Source of the DNA: JBBSMX01 sp038232935
Lineage (GTDB): Bacteria > Bacteroidota > Rhodothermia > Rhodothermales > JANQRZ01
Direction: 5' to 3'
Assembly: GCA_038232935.1 (NCBI GenBank)
Contig: JBBSMX010000007.1
Coordinates: 1-58,137 of the forward strand
DNA: 58,137 nt
Of the stretch, positions 22,493 through 31,200 are shown in pieces. How positions within the stretch are numbered: position 1 is the stretch's first letter; each line of letters begins with the position of its first letter. Position numbers and translations under genes: made by a program. The notes under the pieces are model-generated. The model worked only from the letters and a program-made list of their open reading frames with translations. It did not search any database and was not told the origin of the DNA.

Positions 22493-23704
22493 CTACGCCC
22501 GCACCACGCGGGCGAACCGCCGCTTGCCGACTTTCAGCACGAGCGGGGCGGCGGAGAGGTCCACGTCGAAGAACGGGTCCGTCACCTTCTCGTCGTCGAG
22601 CGAGACGGCGTTTTGCTGGACGAGCCGCCGCGCCTCGCCGTTGGAGGCCGCGAAACCTGCCTGCCGCACGAGGTCGATGATCCCCACCGTGTCCCCTTCG
22701 ATGGGCAGTTCGTCGAGGTCGTCGGGCACGCCGCCCTGAATCACGGTCTGCTCGAAGTGACGGCGGGCGGCGTCGGCGGCCTCTTCACCGTGGTACATCC
22801 GCACAATCGTCCACGCGAGGTCGTGCTTGGCGTCGCGCGGATTCGCGTCGGCGAACCGTTTCAACTCGGGCAGCCGCTCGGTCGGCGCGTCGGTGGCGAG
22901 CTCGAAGTAGCGGTAGATCAACTCATCGGGGATCGAGAGCGTCTTGCCGTACATCTCCTCCGGCGGCTCGGCGATGCCGATGTAGTTGTCGAGCGACTTC
23001 GACATTTTCTCGACGCCGTCGGTGCCTTCGAGGATCGGCATCGTGAGGCAGACCTGCGGCTCCTGCCCGGCCGCGCTCTGGATGTCGCGCCCCACGAGCA
23101 GGTTGAACGTCTGGTCCGTCCCGCCCAATTCCACGTCCGCCTTCAGTTCGACGGAGTCCTGTGCCTGCGCGAGCGGGTAGAGGAACTCGTGGACCGAAAT
23201 CGGCTCGCCCGCTTTGTAGCGGTTCTCGAACTCGTCGCGCTCCAGCATCCGGGCGACGGTGTAGCCCGAGGCGAGCTTGATGACGTCGGCGAACGACATC
23301 GCACCGAGCCAGTCGCCGTTGTACCGGATGATCGTCTTGTCCGGGTCGAGGATTTTGGACGCCTGCTCGAAGTAGCTCTGCCCGTTCTCGCGCGTCTCGT
23401 CCATCGTGAGGGCGGGCCGCGTCTTCGACTTCCCGCTCGGGTCGCCGATCATGGCCGTGAAGTCGCCGACGATGAGGACGGCTTGGTGGCCGAGGTCCTG
23501 AAACTGCCGGAGCTTGCGGAGCACGACGGCGTGGCCGAGGTGGAGGTCCGGCCGGCTCGGGTCGCAGCCGAGTTTGACGACGAGCGGCTTGCCCGTCGTC
23601 TCGGCCCGCTTCAGCTTCTCGACGATCGCGTCGTCGGGGATGATCTGCGCCGTGCCGCGCCGGATCTGGGCGAGCTGCTCGTCGATGGGGGGAAATGTGG
23701 GCAT
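22493..23704 (-). CDS. tyrS: Tyrosyl-tRNA synthetase
   Basis: The protein has 403 residues and is a class I aminoacyl-tRNA synthetase that charges tRNA-Tyr. HIGH-type motif: PDLHLGHAVVLRKL. The tyrosine pocket region includes YNGDWLGAMSFADVIKLAS and ELGGTDQTFNLLVGRD; the KMSKS loop is perfect (VEKMSKSLDNYIGI). The C-terminal S4-like RNA-binding domain contains LVRQAGFAASNGEARRLVQQNAVSLD. Its sequence type is the second bacterial TyrS form (TyrZ-like), as in many Bacteroidota-related phyla. It converges on the dead T9SS gene with a single base between them. Its 5' side abuts a palindromic repeat. Confidence 0.97.
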   Translation of the reverse strand: MPTFPPIDEQLAQIRRGTAQIIPDDAIVEKLKRAETTGKPLVVKLGCDPSRPDLHLGHAVVLRKLRQFQDLGHQAVLIVGDFTAMIGDPSGKSKTRPALTMDETRENGQSYFEQASKILDPDKTIIRYNGDWLGAMSFADVIKLASGYTVARMLERDEFENRYKAGEPISVHEFLYPLAQAQDSVELKADVELGGTDQTFNLLVGRDIQSAAGQEPQVCLTMPILEGTDGVEKMSKSLDNYIGIAEPPEEMYGKTLSIPDELIYRYFELATDAPTERLPELKRFADANPRDAKHDLAWTIVRMYHGEEAADAARRHFEQTVIQGGVPDDLDELPIEGDTVGIIDLVRQAGFAASNGEARRLVQQNAVSLDDEKVTDPFFDVDLSAAPLVLKVGKRRFARVVRA

Positions 23705-23732
23705 GAAATGCTTGAAGTGGGGTGGTCAGAAC

Positions 23733-23852
23733 TGTCATGGCGAGGAGCGAAGCGACGTGGCAACCCCGCAGGGCTCAGCGCAGCTAATCTCCAAAGAAAA
23801 GCTCGACCTCGGGAGATTGCTTCGTCAGCCTATCGGCTTCCTCGCAATGACA
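23733..23852. repeat. Long imperfect palindromic dispersed repeat
   Basis: The ends are complementary: the left arm starts TGTCATGGCGAGGAGCGAAG and the right arm ends with CCTCGCAATGACA, whose complement is TGTCATTGCGAGG. The inside carries GACGTGGCAACCC against GGGAGATTGCTTCGTC. Repeats of the form GTCATTGCGAGG...AAGCAATCTC...CCTCGCAATGAC are dispersed in many bacterial genomes. The element lies just upstream of tyrS, and an IS701-like element starts at its right edge. Confidence 0.8.
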
Positions 23853-24917
23853 TAGGACTTACGCAGTTGGCAGATGAGCGAGCATAGGGTTCTCCAAGAA
23901 CGACCGCATCGCCCCGCGGACCACCCGGCACTTCGCCTCGAAGTGGCTCACGCCCGTCCTAAGGCGGTGCACCTCCAGCCGCAGATACGCCCGCACCGAG
24001 AGCAGGAGGTGGTTGGCCTGAGCGACGGCCGAGCGTGCCTGCGAGCGCTCGGCCCCGCCGTGCTGCTTCAGCGAGCGGTGGTACGACTCGATCCCCCAGG
24101 CCTGCCGCTCCAACTCGGCCCGCTCCGCCTCGGTCGTCTCCAGCCGGCTCGCCGCGTAGTACTCCGCGCGTCCGTCTCGGGACACCGTCGGGAACAGGCG
24201 AACCAGCCCGTAGCCCTTAAGCTGCACGACCCGCCCGGCCGGGCCGGGCTCGACCTCCGAGGCGGCGACGTGCCCCGCTCGGTCGGGGTTGACAAGCCGG
24301 TTGGCCCGCAGCCGCGTCAGGAAGTGCCAGCCGTGCTCGCGGACGTCCTTGAGGTTCTCGAGGCTGCTGTACCAGCTGTCGAAGAGCACGCAGGCGGGCC
24401 GGAAGCCGCGCTCGGCCGCCGTGGCGAGCATCTCGCGGAACTGCTCATTCTTCGTGGTGCCGCCGGAGCGGTAGACCCGGATGTCGCAGGGGATCGCGCC
24501 AGCGCCATCGGTCCAGACGAGCGTCTGGAGGTTGATCCCCCAGACGACGGCGCGGTGCTTCCCCGACCAGTGGCGGGTCACGAGCTCGATCCGCTTGGCG
24601 TAGGGCTTGTCGAGCGTGGTGTCGTCGAGGACCAGGATGCCCTCGCGGGAACGGACGAACCGGCTCGCCTCCTCCCACAAGGCCGCCGTGTCGGGCGGCT
24701 CTCTCGTGAGCAGGCGGGTGAAGGCGTCGTGCGCGGGGGCCTTGTGGGAGGGCGGCTGGCAACGGGCGGCCTCCGTGCAGGAGAAGACGCGCTGGGCGGC
24801 CAGGAGGAAGGCGATGTAATCAGCCTCGGAGCAGCGGGGAGCGTTCATGAGAGAGCATGCAGAGGGTGCCGATGAAACGCCCCGGAGCGCCGAGAGTCTC
24901 AACTGCCTAACTCCTAT
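23851..24917 (-). mobile_element. IS701-like insertion sequence
   Basis: The ends are inverted: CATAGGACTTACGCAGTTG at 23851-23869, and the complement of the right end reads CATAGGAGTTAGGCAGTTG (24917-24899), with two differences. The exact boundary is uncertain by a few bases because the flanks share GAC (ATGAC, if the boundary is moved), which could be a short target duplication. It is inserted at the very edge of the palindromic repeat. It encodes one transposase. Confidence 0.82.
23859..24848 (-). CDS. IS701-like DDE transposase
   Basis: The protein has 329 residues from ATG 24848 (MNAPRCSEADYIAFLLAAQ). Catalytic-type motifs: first Asp pair in GILVLDDTTLDKPYAKRIEL, second in PACVLFDSWYSSLENLKDV, and the Glu in RQAWGIESYHRSLKQHGGAE. 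Between them are HWSGKHRAVVWGINLQTLVW and CDIRVYRSGGTTKNEQFREM, typical of this transposase group (IS701 and relatives of IS4). The frame stays open far upstream of the ATG, but that part crosses the element end and the neighbour gene on the same strand, so it is not used. The gene appears intact. Confidence 0.9.
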   Translation of the reverse strand: MNAPRCSEADYIAFLLAAQRVFSCTEAARCQPPSHKAPAHDAFTRLLTREPPDTAALWEEASRFVRSREGILVLDDTTLDKPYAKRIELVTRHWSGKHRAVVWGINLQTLVWTDGAGAIPCDIRVYRSGGTTKNEQFREMLATAAERGFRPACVLFDSWYSSLENLKDVREHGWHFLTRLRANRLVNPDRAGHVAASEVEPGPAGRVVQLKGYGLVRLFPTVSRDGRAEYYAASRLETTEAERAELERQAWGIESYHRSLKQHGGAERSQARSAVAQANHLLLSVRAYLRLEVHRLRTGVSHFEAKCRVVRGAMRSFLENPMLAHLPTA

Positions 24918-24973
24918 GACAGTGTGAAGAGGTTCTGTTAGGGCGTCTAGCCCTCTGTACTCCGTATGCCGTT

Positions 24974-25462
24974 CTATGCCACCACGCGTGGTCGCGCCAG
25001 CCGGAGGTACACCCACGCCGCGACGACGCCGAAGACGATGTGTGAGAAGATGCTCACCCAGTTGCGCGCCATCGCGAACCACGGGAACACCGCAGTAAAG
25101 CCGTAGAAGTTGACGAAGTAGAGCCCGAGGCCGAACACCGCGCCGACGAGCAGCGCCATCCCCAATTCCATCCGCCGGATCATGAAGGCGAGCAGGATAG
25201 CGAACACGATGGACAAGATGAAGTGAACCACCACCGCCGTCATGATCACACCGAAGTCGAAGGTCGGTGGCGGAGGGGGGTTGGGCAACACGCTCTCGCC
25301 CAGAGCGATGGCGGCGATCATGCGGGGCGGCCCCCACGGGCTCCCGCCGAGGAACACCGGCACCATGATCATTTCGAGCATCATAAAGACGAGCCCGGCG
25401 ATGAGACCTGTCCAGACGGCTGCTTTCCAGTCGGGAGAAGAGGTAGCTATGCGGTCGGCCAT
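24974..25462 (-). CDS. Hypothetical four-helix inner-membrane protein
   Basis: The protein has 162 residues. Four hydrophobic helices are visible: AAVWTGLIAGLVFMMLEMIM, DFGVIMTAVVVHFILSIVFA, LGMALLVGAVFGLGLYFVNF and NWVSIFSHIVFGVVAAWVYL. A periplasmic or cytoplasmic loop with PNPPPPPTF separates the first two. No catalytic or transport motif is recognisable. Small four-helix proteins of this look occur beside metal-handling or lipoprotein genes; here the next gene on the same strand, 119 bp upstream, encodes a spondin-domain lipoprotein. I do not recognise the family. Confidence 0.7.
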   Translation of the reverse strand: MADRIATSSPDWKAAVWTGLIAGLVFMMLEMIMVPVFLGGSPWGPPRMIAAIALGESVLPNPPPPPTFDFGVIMTAVVVHFILSIVFAILLAFMIRRMELGMALLVGAVFGLGLYFVNFYGFTAVFPWFAMARNWVSIFSHIVFGVVAAWVYLRLARPRVVA

Positions 25463-25581
25463 GATGAGTACCTGTTGTGTTGATGGGTGAAGACGTGAGA
25501 AGAGACTTCTAGATGTATACTCTCAGACCGAATTAACCGGCGCAGGTTCGCAGCGCCTACCCCTGCGATCCGTGGATGTGT

Positions 25582-26343
25582 CTACTGGCTAGGCGTGAGC
25601 GTCACCCGGATCACGCGCTCCACGGGCGGATAGATGTACCCATCGCCCACCTCGCTGATCGGGCGCACGGGTTTGCCTTCAGTGGGGCCCGTGTTCGAGT
25701 TGGCCTGCTTCGGCTTGCTGTTGGGTCCCACGCCAGGCTCCTCGTTCACTTCGGTGCCCGCGTCCCAGATCATAAGCCGTGTGGTTACGTCGCCGCTGGT
25801 GGGCTGCCCGTCGGCGCCGAAGAGGGCGATCCCCTGCGCGTCCGGGGCGATGAAGAGGTCGTTGGACTGCACGAACATCGTGACCAGCGTCAGCCGGTCG
25901 CCCGGAGCAGCCTCGATCGTGAAGTCGTACGCGTCGCCCGGCATCAACGGCGCCGGCTCTGCTTTGCCGGCCGGGGTGTTGAAGACGCCGCTCTGCGCGA
26001 CATCCGACATGCTCTTGAGCGCCCCCGCCATCTTCATGGGCATCCCGTCCTCGGCGATCTCTTCGAGCCCGTTGCCGCGCGCCTCCTCACCCATCGAGAA
26101 GACCGGGGAGGCCCCCTGATAGACGGCATACGCACCCGGCGAGAGCGGGACCGGCTTTCCTCCCTCGGAGGTCTGAAGCGTGTTCGGGGTCGAGACGTCT
26201 TCGATGTGGACGGTGAACGAGGTCTTTTCCATCATGGAATCCGACATCGGCATCGAGTCTTCCACCATCGGCTTCCGGGCGCAGCCGGCAAGGAAGAGCA
26301 GTCCTGCGGCCATACAAATACAAAGGGGCAGTAGGGCGCGCAT
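25582..26343 (-). CDS. Spondin-domain-containing lipoprotein
   Basis: The protein has 253 residues from ATG 26343. A lipoprotein signal (LCICMAAGLLFLAGC, lipobox LAGC) anchors it to a membrane. A Met-rich stretch (SMPMSDSMMEK) follows. The rest reads as a spondin N-type domain: FTVHIEDVST, LSPGAYAVYQG, SPVFSMGEEARGNGLEEIAEDG, and LTLVTMFVQSNDLFIAPDAQGI, the latter being the hallmark strand of bacterial spondin-domain proteins. The C-terminal tail (GYIYPPVERVIRVTLTPSQ) closes the sandwich. The domain in eukaryotes binds extracellular matrix and a metal ion. In bacteria its role is unknown. Confidence 0.85.
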   Translation of the reverse strand: MRALLPLCICMAAGLLFLAGCARKPMVEDSMPMSDSMMEKTSFTVHIEDVSTPNTLQTSEGGKPVPLSPGAYAVYQGASPVFSMGEEARGNGLEEIAEDGMPMKMAGALKSMSDVAQSGVFNTPAGKAEPAPLMPGDAYDFTIEAAPGDRLTLVTMFVQSNDLFIAPDAQGIALFGADGQPTSGDVTTRLMIWDAGTEVNEEPGVGPNSKPKQANSNTGPTEGKPVRPISEVGDGYIYPPVERVIRVTLTPSQ

Positions 26344-26622
26344 AGCGGTACCTCGTGTGGTAGAAGGGCAGGATCGAGCAGAGGGGCGTGCTGTTGCGAT
26401 GTGACCGCCGGTCGAATGTTGCCCCACTGAAGCGGCAGGGAACTCCGAGCGGGGAAAGCCGCCCCTCCTTTCGGAGAGTGTGTGGGCTCAAGTAAACCCT
26501 CCCCTCCACCTCCTATGCATCACGTAACTGTAAAGCGATTGCACACGATACCGTAGCGTGCACCTTCTTCCCGCGCCCGATCCCTCCAACCTCGCCGCTA
26601 CAGCCAGGACACCTGCCGGCAC

Positions 26623-27504
26623 TCAGCCCTTCGCGGCGTTGAGGTCCCAGCGGTATGCGAACCGGACCTTCGGCTGTGCTTTGATCTCGGCTGCGGTACG
26701 GCCTTCGAACAGGCTGCGCAGCCGATCCGCGTTTGGCCGCTCCTCGTCCATAAAGCCGAGCAGGTACTCCCCCGCCGGCTCGCCCACCGCGTCGAAGTCG
26801 CTCCCGAACCAGTCAAGCAGGCTGGAGAGAACCGCCTCGCCACCCTCGAAGCGGAAGTGGTGCACGCTGTCCACGAAGTCGCCCATCGCACGGTCCAGTT
26901 CGGCGTCTACGTTCGCGGCGGTGAAGGCACGGCTCCGGAGGCGCGGGCACGAGCTCGCCCCGCAGTTGAGCCCGACGTGGACGCGCGGGTCGAACGCGCT
27001 GACCCGCAGGGTTTCGAGCGCCGCCGGGCCTTCCTGTCGACGGAGGATCACGTTTTCGATCTGGTCCAGCGTCACGTCTCGCCCCGCCACTCGGACCGGC
27101 GTTTTGAAGAACGCATCGAACCCGGCCTGCTCGATATTGGCCGGCGTCCCCTCCTCCAGCACGCGCTCGATCATCTTCACGTTGTAGGCATTCATCCAGA
27201 ACGCGCGCTTCTCGTCGTCCGTCCCCAGCGTGCTCGCGTCGAACGTCTCGATGGCGGCGACGACCTTATCGAACTCCGCTCGCAGCGATCCGCTGAGGAG
27301 GTCGTAGCGGACGAGGCCGTTGTCGGTGACGACCCGCCGGAGGAGGTCGGACCAGTCGTCTTCATACGTGCCCTCCGGTTCGGAGATGCTCTCCGACGCG
27401 GGGTCACTCGCGACGGCGATGGCGGTATCCCCTGCTTCGGACGGCGTATTGGCACACGCGGCGAGGGGAAAGCTGACGAGCAGGACGAGCGAGAGCTTCA
27501 ACAT
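26623..27504 (-). CDS. DUF547 domain-containing lipoprotein
   Basis: The protein has 293 residues. The lipobox is near residue 17 (SFPLAACANTPSE). The DUF547 family is recognised from WSDLLRRVVTDNGLVRYDLL, KRAFWMNAYNVKMIERVLE, VTLDQIENVILR, DPRVHVGLNCGASSCPRLR and the late FVDSVHHFRFEGGEAVLSSLLDWFGSDF. The Asn-Ala-Tyr-Asn and Cys-Gly-Ala-Ser-Ser-Cys-Pro positions are the family's most conserved points. The C-terminal helix and RFAYRWDLN end are complete. DUF547 proteins resemble cysteine-peptidase/transglutaminase-like folds, but activity is not established. It stands as its own unit between a spondin lipoprotein and a DUF1573 protein. Confidence 0.92.
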   Translation of the reverse strand: MLKLSLVLLVSFPLAACANTPSEAGDTAIAVASDPASESISEPEGTYEDDWSDLLRRVVTDNGLVRYDLLSGSLRAEFDKVVAAIETFDASTLGTDDEKRAFWMNAYNVKMIERVLEEGTPANIEQAGFDAFFKTPVRVAGRDVTLDQIENVILRRQEGPAALETLRVSAFDPRVHVGLNCGASSCPRLRSRAFTAANVDAELDRAMGDFVDSVHHFRFEGGEAVLSSLLDWFGSDFDAVGEPAGEYLLGFMDEERPNADRLRSLFEGRTAAEIKAQPKVRFAYRWDLNAAKG

Positions 27505-27590
27505 GGCGTAGACGGGGGATAGTCAGAAGCAGCCACGATAACGCATCGTGCAGCGGCAATCCTCACGCAAACATAGCGATGGCACCGAGC

Positions 27591-28295
27591 CTACTGGGCC
27601 GTGCCTGTCAGCCGGAGCGACTTGGCCGGCTGCGTCTCATCGTCCGTGGTGAGCACGACGGCGTAGTCGAAGTTTCCCTCGGCGCTGCCGGCCGGGACGG
27701 TGACGCGGATGTCCACGAGGTCGTCGGCGAAGACGGGCGTCGTCGGGTAGATGATCCGGAGTCCTTCGGGGTAGCTCTTGGCGGCGCTGATGCGGATCGG
27801 CCGGGTGCCGGCGTGCTGCATCTTGAAGACGTGGGTCACCTGCTGATCCGCCGCGACGGGTCCGAGATCGAACGTGTCCGTGTCGAAGAGGACGTTCCCC
27901 TGCGGCGCGCCCGTCGTGAGGGATTGTTGCTCCACGTCGCCTGTGATGTAGAGCGTCTCATCCATCTCTGCATCGCCCGCTTCGGCCGTCACGCGGATGG
28001 ACTTGCGGAACGGCCCCGGCCGCCCCTGCGAGTTATAGGCGACGACGATCTCGCCCGTCTCTCCCGGCGCAATCGGGTCCGCCGTAAACGACGGCGTCGT
28101 GCATCCGCACGACGGGCGGACGGAGCGAATCTTCAGCGGCACCGGCCCATCGTTCGTGAAAATGAAGGTGTAGTCGGGCTTCGCCCCTTCCTGCATCGTG
28201 CCGAAGTCGTGCGTGGTAGCCGCGAAGGAGAGTTGCGCGCGGACCGGGACGGCGAGGAGCACGGCCACGGCGAGCACGAAGAGAGACTTGAGCAT
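27591..28295 (-). CDS. DUF1573 domain-containing secreted protein
   Basis: The protein has 234 residues with signal peptide MLKSLFVLAVAVLLAVPVRA. The DUF1573 signature is clear: THDFGTMQEG, YTFIFTNDGPVPLKIRSVRPSCGCTTP (the invariant CGCT), APGETGEIVVAYNSQGRPGPF and SIRVTAE. The family forms an immunoglobulin-like sandwich that sits in the periplasm or on the surface in Bacteroidota. The second half is another sandwich of the same type (FDLGPVAADQQVTHVFKMQHAG). The function is unknown. The gene lies 296 bp from DUF547 counting the coding ends, on the same strand and downstream of the E1 gene by 99 bp. Confidence 0.92.
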   Translation of the reverse strand: MLKSLFVLAVAVLLAVPVRAQLSFAATTHDFGTMQEGAKPDYTFIFTNDGPVPLKIRSVRPSCGCTTPSFTADPIAPGETGEIVVAYNSQGRPGPFRKSIRVTAEAGDAEMDETLYITGDVEQQSLTTGAPQGNVLFDTDTFDLGPVAADQQVTHVFKMQHAGTRPIRISAAKSYPEGLRIIYPTTPVFADDLVDIRVTVPAGSAEGNFDYAVVLTTDDETQPAKSLRLTGTAQ

Positions 28296-28394
28296 GGGGA
28301 GCGACAGGGAGAGCGGGACGTGTGAGCGGATATAAAAAGCGGAGGCGGCGAGAAGATCCCGCTGCCTCCGCTCGCTGATGCGATGTGATCGCCG

Positions 28395-30527
28395 CTAGTA
28401 TGCCAGCACTTCGCGGGCACCTTCGAGCACGTCGTCGTCCTGCGGGAGCACGGCGCGTTCGAGCGGATCGGCGAAGGGGATGTACGTGAAGGCCCCAGCT
28501 ACGCGCTTCACCGGCGCGTCGAGGTGCTCGAACGACTTGTCCACGATCTGCGCGGCGATCTCGGCTCCGAAGCCGAGGAACTCGTGGTCCTCGTAGAGCA
28601 CGAGCGCCCGGTTCGTCTTCTCCACCGACGCGAGGATCGTCTCCGTGTCGAGCGGCATCATCGTCCGGATGTCGATGACTTCGACGCTCGCGCCCTCCTT
28701 CTCCAGCGCCTTCGCCGCGTTGATGGCTTTGTAGACCATCGCGCCGTAGGTGATGATCGTGAGGTCCGAGCCCTCGCGGACGACCTTCGCCTTGCCGAAC
28801 GGGACGAGGTAGTCGGCGCCGGGTTCAGGGCTGCGGGCGGGACCCTGCCGGTAGAGCGACTTGTGTTCGAGGAAGATGACGGGGTCGTTGAGCCGGATCG
28901 CCGTTTTGAGAAGGCCCTTCGCGTCGGCGGCGTTGCTCGGCATCGCGACCACGAGGCCTGGGAAGTGGCCGAAGATGGACTCGACGTTCTGGCTGTGGCA
29001 GAGGCCGCCGTGGATGTAGCCGCCGCACGGCACGCGCATCACGACGGGCGCTTCCCATGCGTTGTTCGAGCGGTAGCGAAACGGCGCGAGCTGGTTGCGG
29101 ATCGCCTGCATCGCGGGCCAGATGTAATCCGCGAACTGGATCTCGACGACGGGCCGGTAGCCGGCCGCCGCGAGCCCGACGGCGCTCCCGACAATCGAGT
29201 GCTCGGCGAGAGGCGAGTTGAAGCAGCGGTCGTTGCCGTGCTTGGCCGTGAGCCCGCGCGTCGCGGTGAACACGCCGCCCTTACCCCCGCCGACGTCCTC
29301 GCCGTAGACGATCACGCGTTCGTCGCGGTCCATCTCTTCGTCGAGCGCGTGGTTGATGGCGTCCACCATCACGATGAGCTCACCGCTCGGCTCGGACGCT
29401 TCGTAGTCGAGCTCAGGCGGGTTCTCGTCGTAGACGTGCAGCAACGCCGTCGCCGGGTCGGGGTCGGCCTGCTTAGCGGCCCACACGGCGGCCTCGTCCA
29501 CCTCCGTCTGCACGTCCATCCGCAGCGCATCGATCTCGTCGTCGGTCATCACCCCGGCCTCGACGAGCCGCTTCGACAGCATCGTGATCGGGTCGCGCTT
29601 CCGGTCGCTTTCGAGCTCCTCCGCGACACGGTACTTGTCGTGGCTGTCCGACGACGAGTGCGGGAGGAGCCGGACCACGTCGGCGACGAGGGCGACCGGG
29701 CCGTTGCCCGCGCGGATGTGCTCGGCGGCGGCTTTGCCGACGGCCCACGCGGTGAAGAAGTCCGTGGCGTCGTAGCTGGCGCGCGTGAGGCCGGTGTAGC
29801 CGGCGGTGATGTTGTGGATGTTCGCCCCGGCCGTCTGCTCGGCGATGGGGACGGAGATCGCGTACTTGTTGTCCTGGATGTGGAAGAGCGCCGGTGCGTT
29901 CGCGCGGGCGCTCCAGTTCAGCGCCTCGTGGAACGCGCCCTGGCTCGTCGCCCCGTCGCCCGAGGAGATGTACGTGATTGCGTCGTCGCCGCGCCGCTGC
30001 GTGGCGAGCGCGAAGCCGACGCCCGGCATGTACTGCGCGCCGACCGAGGAGCTCGTCGTCATGATGTGGAGGTCGCGGTTGCCGAAGTGCTCGGACATCT
30101 GCCGGCCGCCGGAGTTCACGTCGTCGGCCTTCGCCATGTGGGCGAGCATCGTCTCCCGCGACGTCATCCCGAGGGTGAGCGTCATCGCGAGGTCGCGGTA
30201 ATACATGCAGAACCAGTCGTGCCCGCCCCGGAGGTGCATCCCGAGGCCGACCTGCGCCGCCTCGTGCCCGCTCGCGCCGATGTGGAAGAAGCCTTTCCCC
30301 TGCTTGAGCAGCGTCAGCATCTTCTCGTCGAGGCGGCGCGAGAGCATCATCGTGCGGAGCGCCCGCTTCAGCTCGTCTGGCTCGAAATCTTCTGGGCCGA
30401 CAGGCGTCACGTCGAGGTCGCCTTCGTAGGCCATGAGCGTGGCGTGGCCGTTCGGGGTTGCGGATCGGCCGTTGTCGTCACGGACGGGACCTTTCTTGCG
30501 GCTCTTCTTCTGCGTCTTCGTACTCAT
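28395..30527 (-). CDS. 2-oxo acid dehydrogenase E1, fused alpha and beta subunits (probably branched-chain type)
   Basis: The protein has 710 residues from ATG 30527, with a Lys-rich N-terminus (TQKKSRKKGPVRDD). Residues 50-370 are the E1 alpha module: GHEAAQVGLG, CMYYRDLAMTLTLGMT, thiamine-diphosphate motif SGDGATSQGAFHEALNW with HIQDN, and ISVPIAEQT. Residues 390-710 are the beta module: AINHALDEEMDRDERVIVYGEDV, NSPLAEHSIVGSAVGLAAAG, and MMPLDTETILASVEKTNRAL. It decarboxylates a 2-oxo acid and transfers the acyl group to lipoylated E2. The fusion is known in Bacteroidota and relatives, usually annotated as alpha-ketoacid dehydrogenase (branched-chain type). No E2 or E3 gene lies nearby. Confidence 0.93.
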   Translation of the reverse strand: MSTKTQKKSRKKGPVRDDNGRSATPNGHATLMAYEGDLDVTPVGPEDFEPDELKRALRTMMLSRRLDEKMLTLLKQGKGFFHIGASGHEAAQVGLGMHLRGGHDWFCMYYRDLAMTLTLGMTSRETMLAHMAKADDVNSGGRQMSEHFGNRDLHIMTTSSSVGAQYMPGVGFALATQRRGDDAITYISSGDGATSQGAFHEALNWSARANAPALFHIQDNKYAISVPIAEQTAGANIHNITAGYTGLTRASYDATDFFTAWAVGKAAAEHIRAGNGPVALVADVVRLLPHSSSDSHDKYRVAEELESDRKRDPITMLSKRLVEAGVMTDDEIDALRMDVQTEVDEAAVWAAKQADPDPATALLHVYDENPPELDYEASEPSGELIVMVDAINHALDEEMDRDERVIVYGEDVGGGKGGVFTATRGLTAKHGNDRCFNSPLAEHSIVGSAVGLAAAGYRPVVEIQFADYIWPAMQAIRNQLAPFRYRSNNAWEAPVVMRVPCGGYIHGGLCHSQNVESIFGHFPGLVVAMPSNAADAKGLLKTAIRLNDPVIFLEHKSLYRQGPARSPEPGADYLVPFGKAKVVREGSDLTIITYGAMVYKAINAAKALEKEGASVEVIDIRTMMPLDTETILASVEKTNRALVLYEDHEFLGFGAEIAAQIVDKSFEHLDAPVKRVAGAFTYIPFADPLERAVLPQDDDVLEGAREVLAY

Positions 30528-30561
30528 ACGTGTGAGGTGAGGGCTGGGACGGACCGGGTGG

Positions 30562-30569
30562 AGAATATA
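30562..30569 (-). promoter_or_regulatory. Candidate promoter element for the E1 fusion gene (TATATTCT)
   Basis: On the minus strand GTATATTCTC lies 35 bases before the ATG at 30527. It shares the TATATT core with the elements before gdh and ftsK. The 294-bp space between this gene and the divergent 104-aa gene holds no other clear feature except TACCTATC (30793-30800), which could serve that gene. Confidence 0.3.
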
Positions 30570-30821
30570 CACGGCGGCAGCGGCGGACGGATTTGGAAGC
30601 GGTTCCGGCCGAGAGCCGTAAGATACCCTTCGCATCCGGAGAGGGAATCCGCTGGAGTTGGATGTCTCGGCAATTCACACGTAGGAAGGCACCGGGGAAC
30701 CGGCGGAAAATTTTGTCGTCACCGCCGGAAACTTCCTGCACGCTCGCGGGCTTTGAGCGCCGCTTTCCTCCCGGTCCCCGTCCCGTCTTCGCGTACCTAT
30801 CGGCCGTCCTGGTCTGCTTTT

Positions 30822-31136
30822 ATGAGCACATTCGATCTCAGCCCCTCCGCCCCCGAATCCAGTGGCGCGCCCTCCCACGCGAATCCCACCGTCTCCAAGT
30901 CGCAGTGGGCGAACTTCGCGCTCCGCAAGCTTCAAGAGGGCTACGTCCTGCTCCAGTTTCCGAACGGCAAAGTCTACCAGTTCTACAAGGCCGGTGAGCC
31001 ACTCCAGCCCTGCGCCGCACACGCCGCCAAGAAGCTGCTGGAGATGGGCCTGCTCGACGTCACGAAGACCGACATCCGCGGCACGCACTTCGGCCTCCGC
31101 GACGCGTTCCACCCCGAGCCCGGCCCGACGGCGTAA
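30822..31136 (+). CDS. Hypothetical 104-aa cytoplasmic protein
   Basis: The protein has 104 residues from ATG 30822. The first 25 residues are Ser/Pro-rich and probably disordered. The rest is a compact domain, QWANFALRKLQEGYVLLQFPNGKVYQFYKAG followed by CAAHAAKKLLEMGLLDVTKTDIRGTHFGLRDAFHPEPG. I do not recognise a named family; it has no signal peptide or membrane helix, and a small DNA- or protein-binding fold is possible. A strong terminator follows the stop by 28 bases. A degraded copy of its last 40 codons lies at 37848-37976, on the other side of T9SS island 2 (about 107 of 120 bases equal by hand count). Confidence 0.8.
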   Translation: MSTFDLSPSAPESSGAPSHANPTVSKSQWANFALRKLQEGYVLLQFPNGKVYQFYKAGEPLQPCAAHAAKKLLEMGLLDVTKTDIRGTHFGLRDAFHPEPGPTA

Positions 31137-31163
31137 CCGCCCGCTCCATCCCGACACCCCGTG

Positions 31164-31194
31164 GGGGCGCAGCACGCTGCTGCGCCCCTTTTTT
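31164..31194 (+). terminator. Rho-independent terminator after the 104-aa gene
   Basis: GGGGCGCAGCA (31164-31174) pairs perfectly with TGCTGCGCCCC (31178-31188) around a CGC loop, followed by six T (31189-31194). It is a textbook intrinsic terminator on the plus strand. Confidence 0.92.
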
Positions 31195-31200
31195 GTTTCT

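Noticed and set aside
28524..30821. Very long plus-strand open frame opposite the E1 fusion gene
   Set aside because: The frame is open only because of codon bias on the opposite strand. Only its last part, from ATG 30822, encodes a credible protein (the 104-aa gene).
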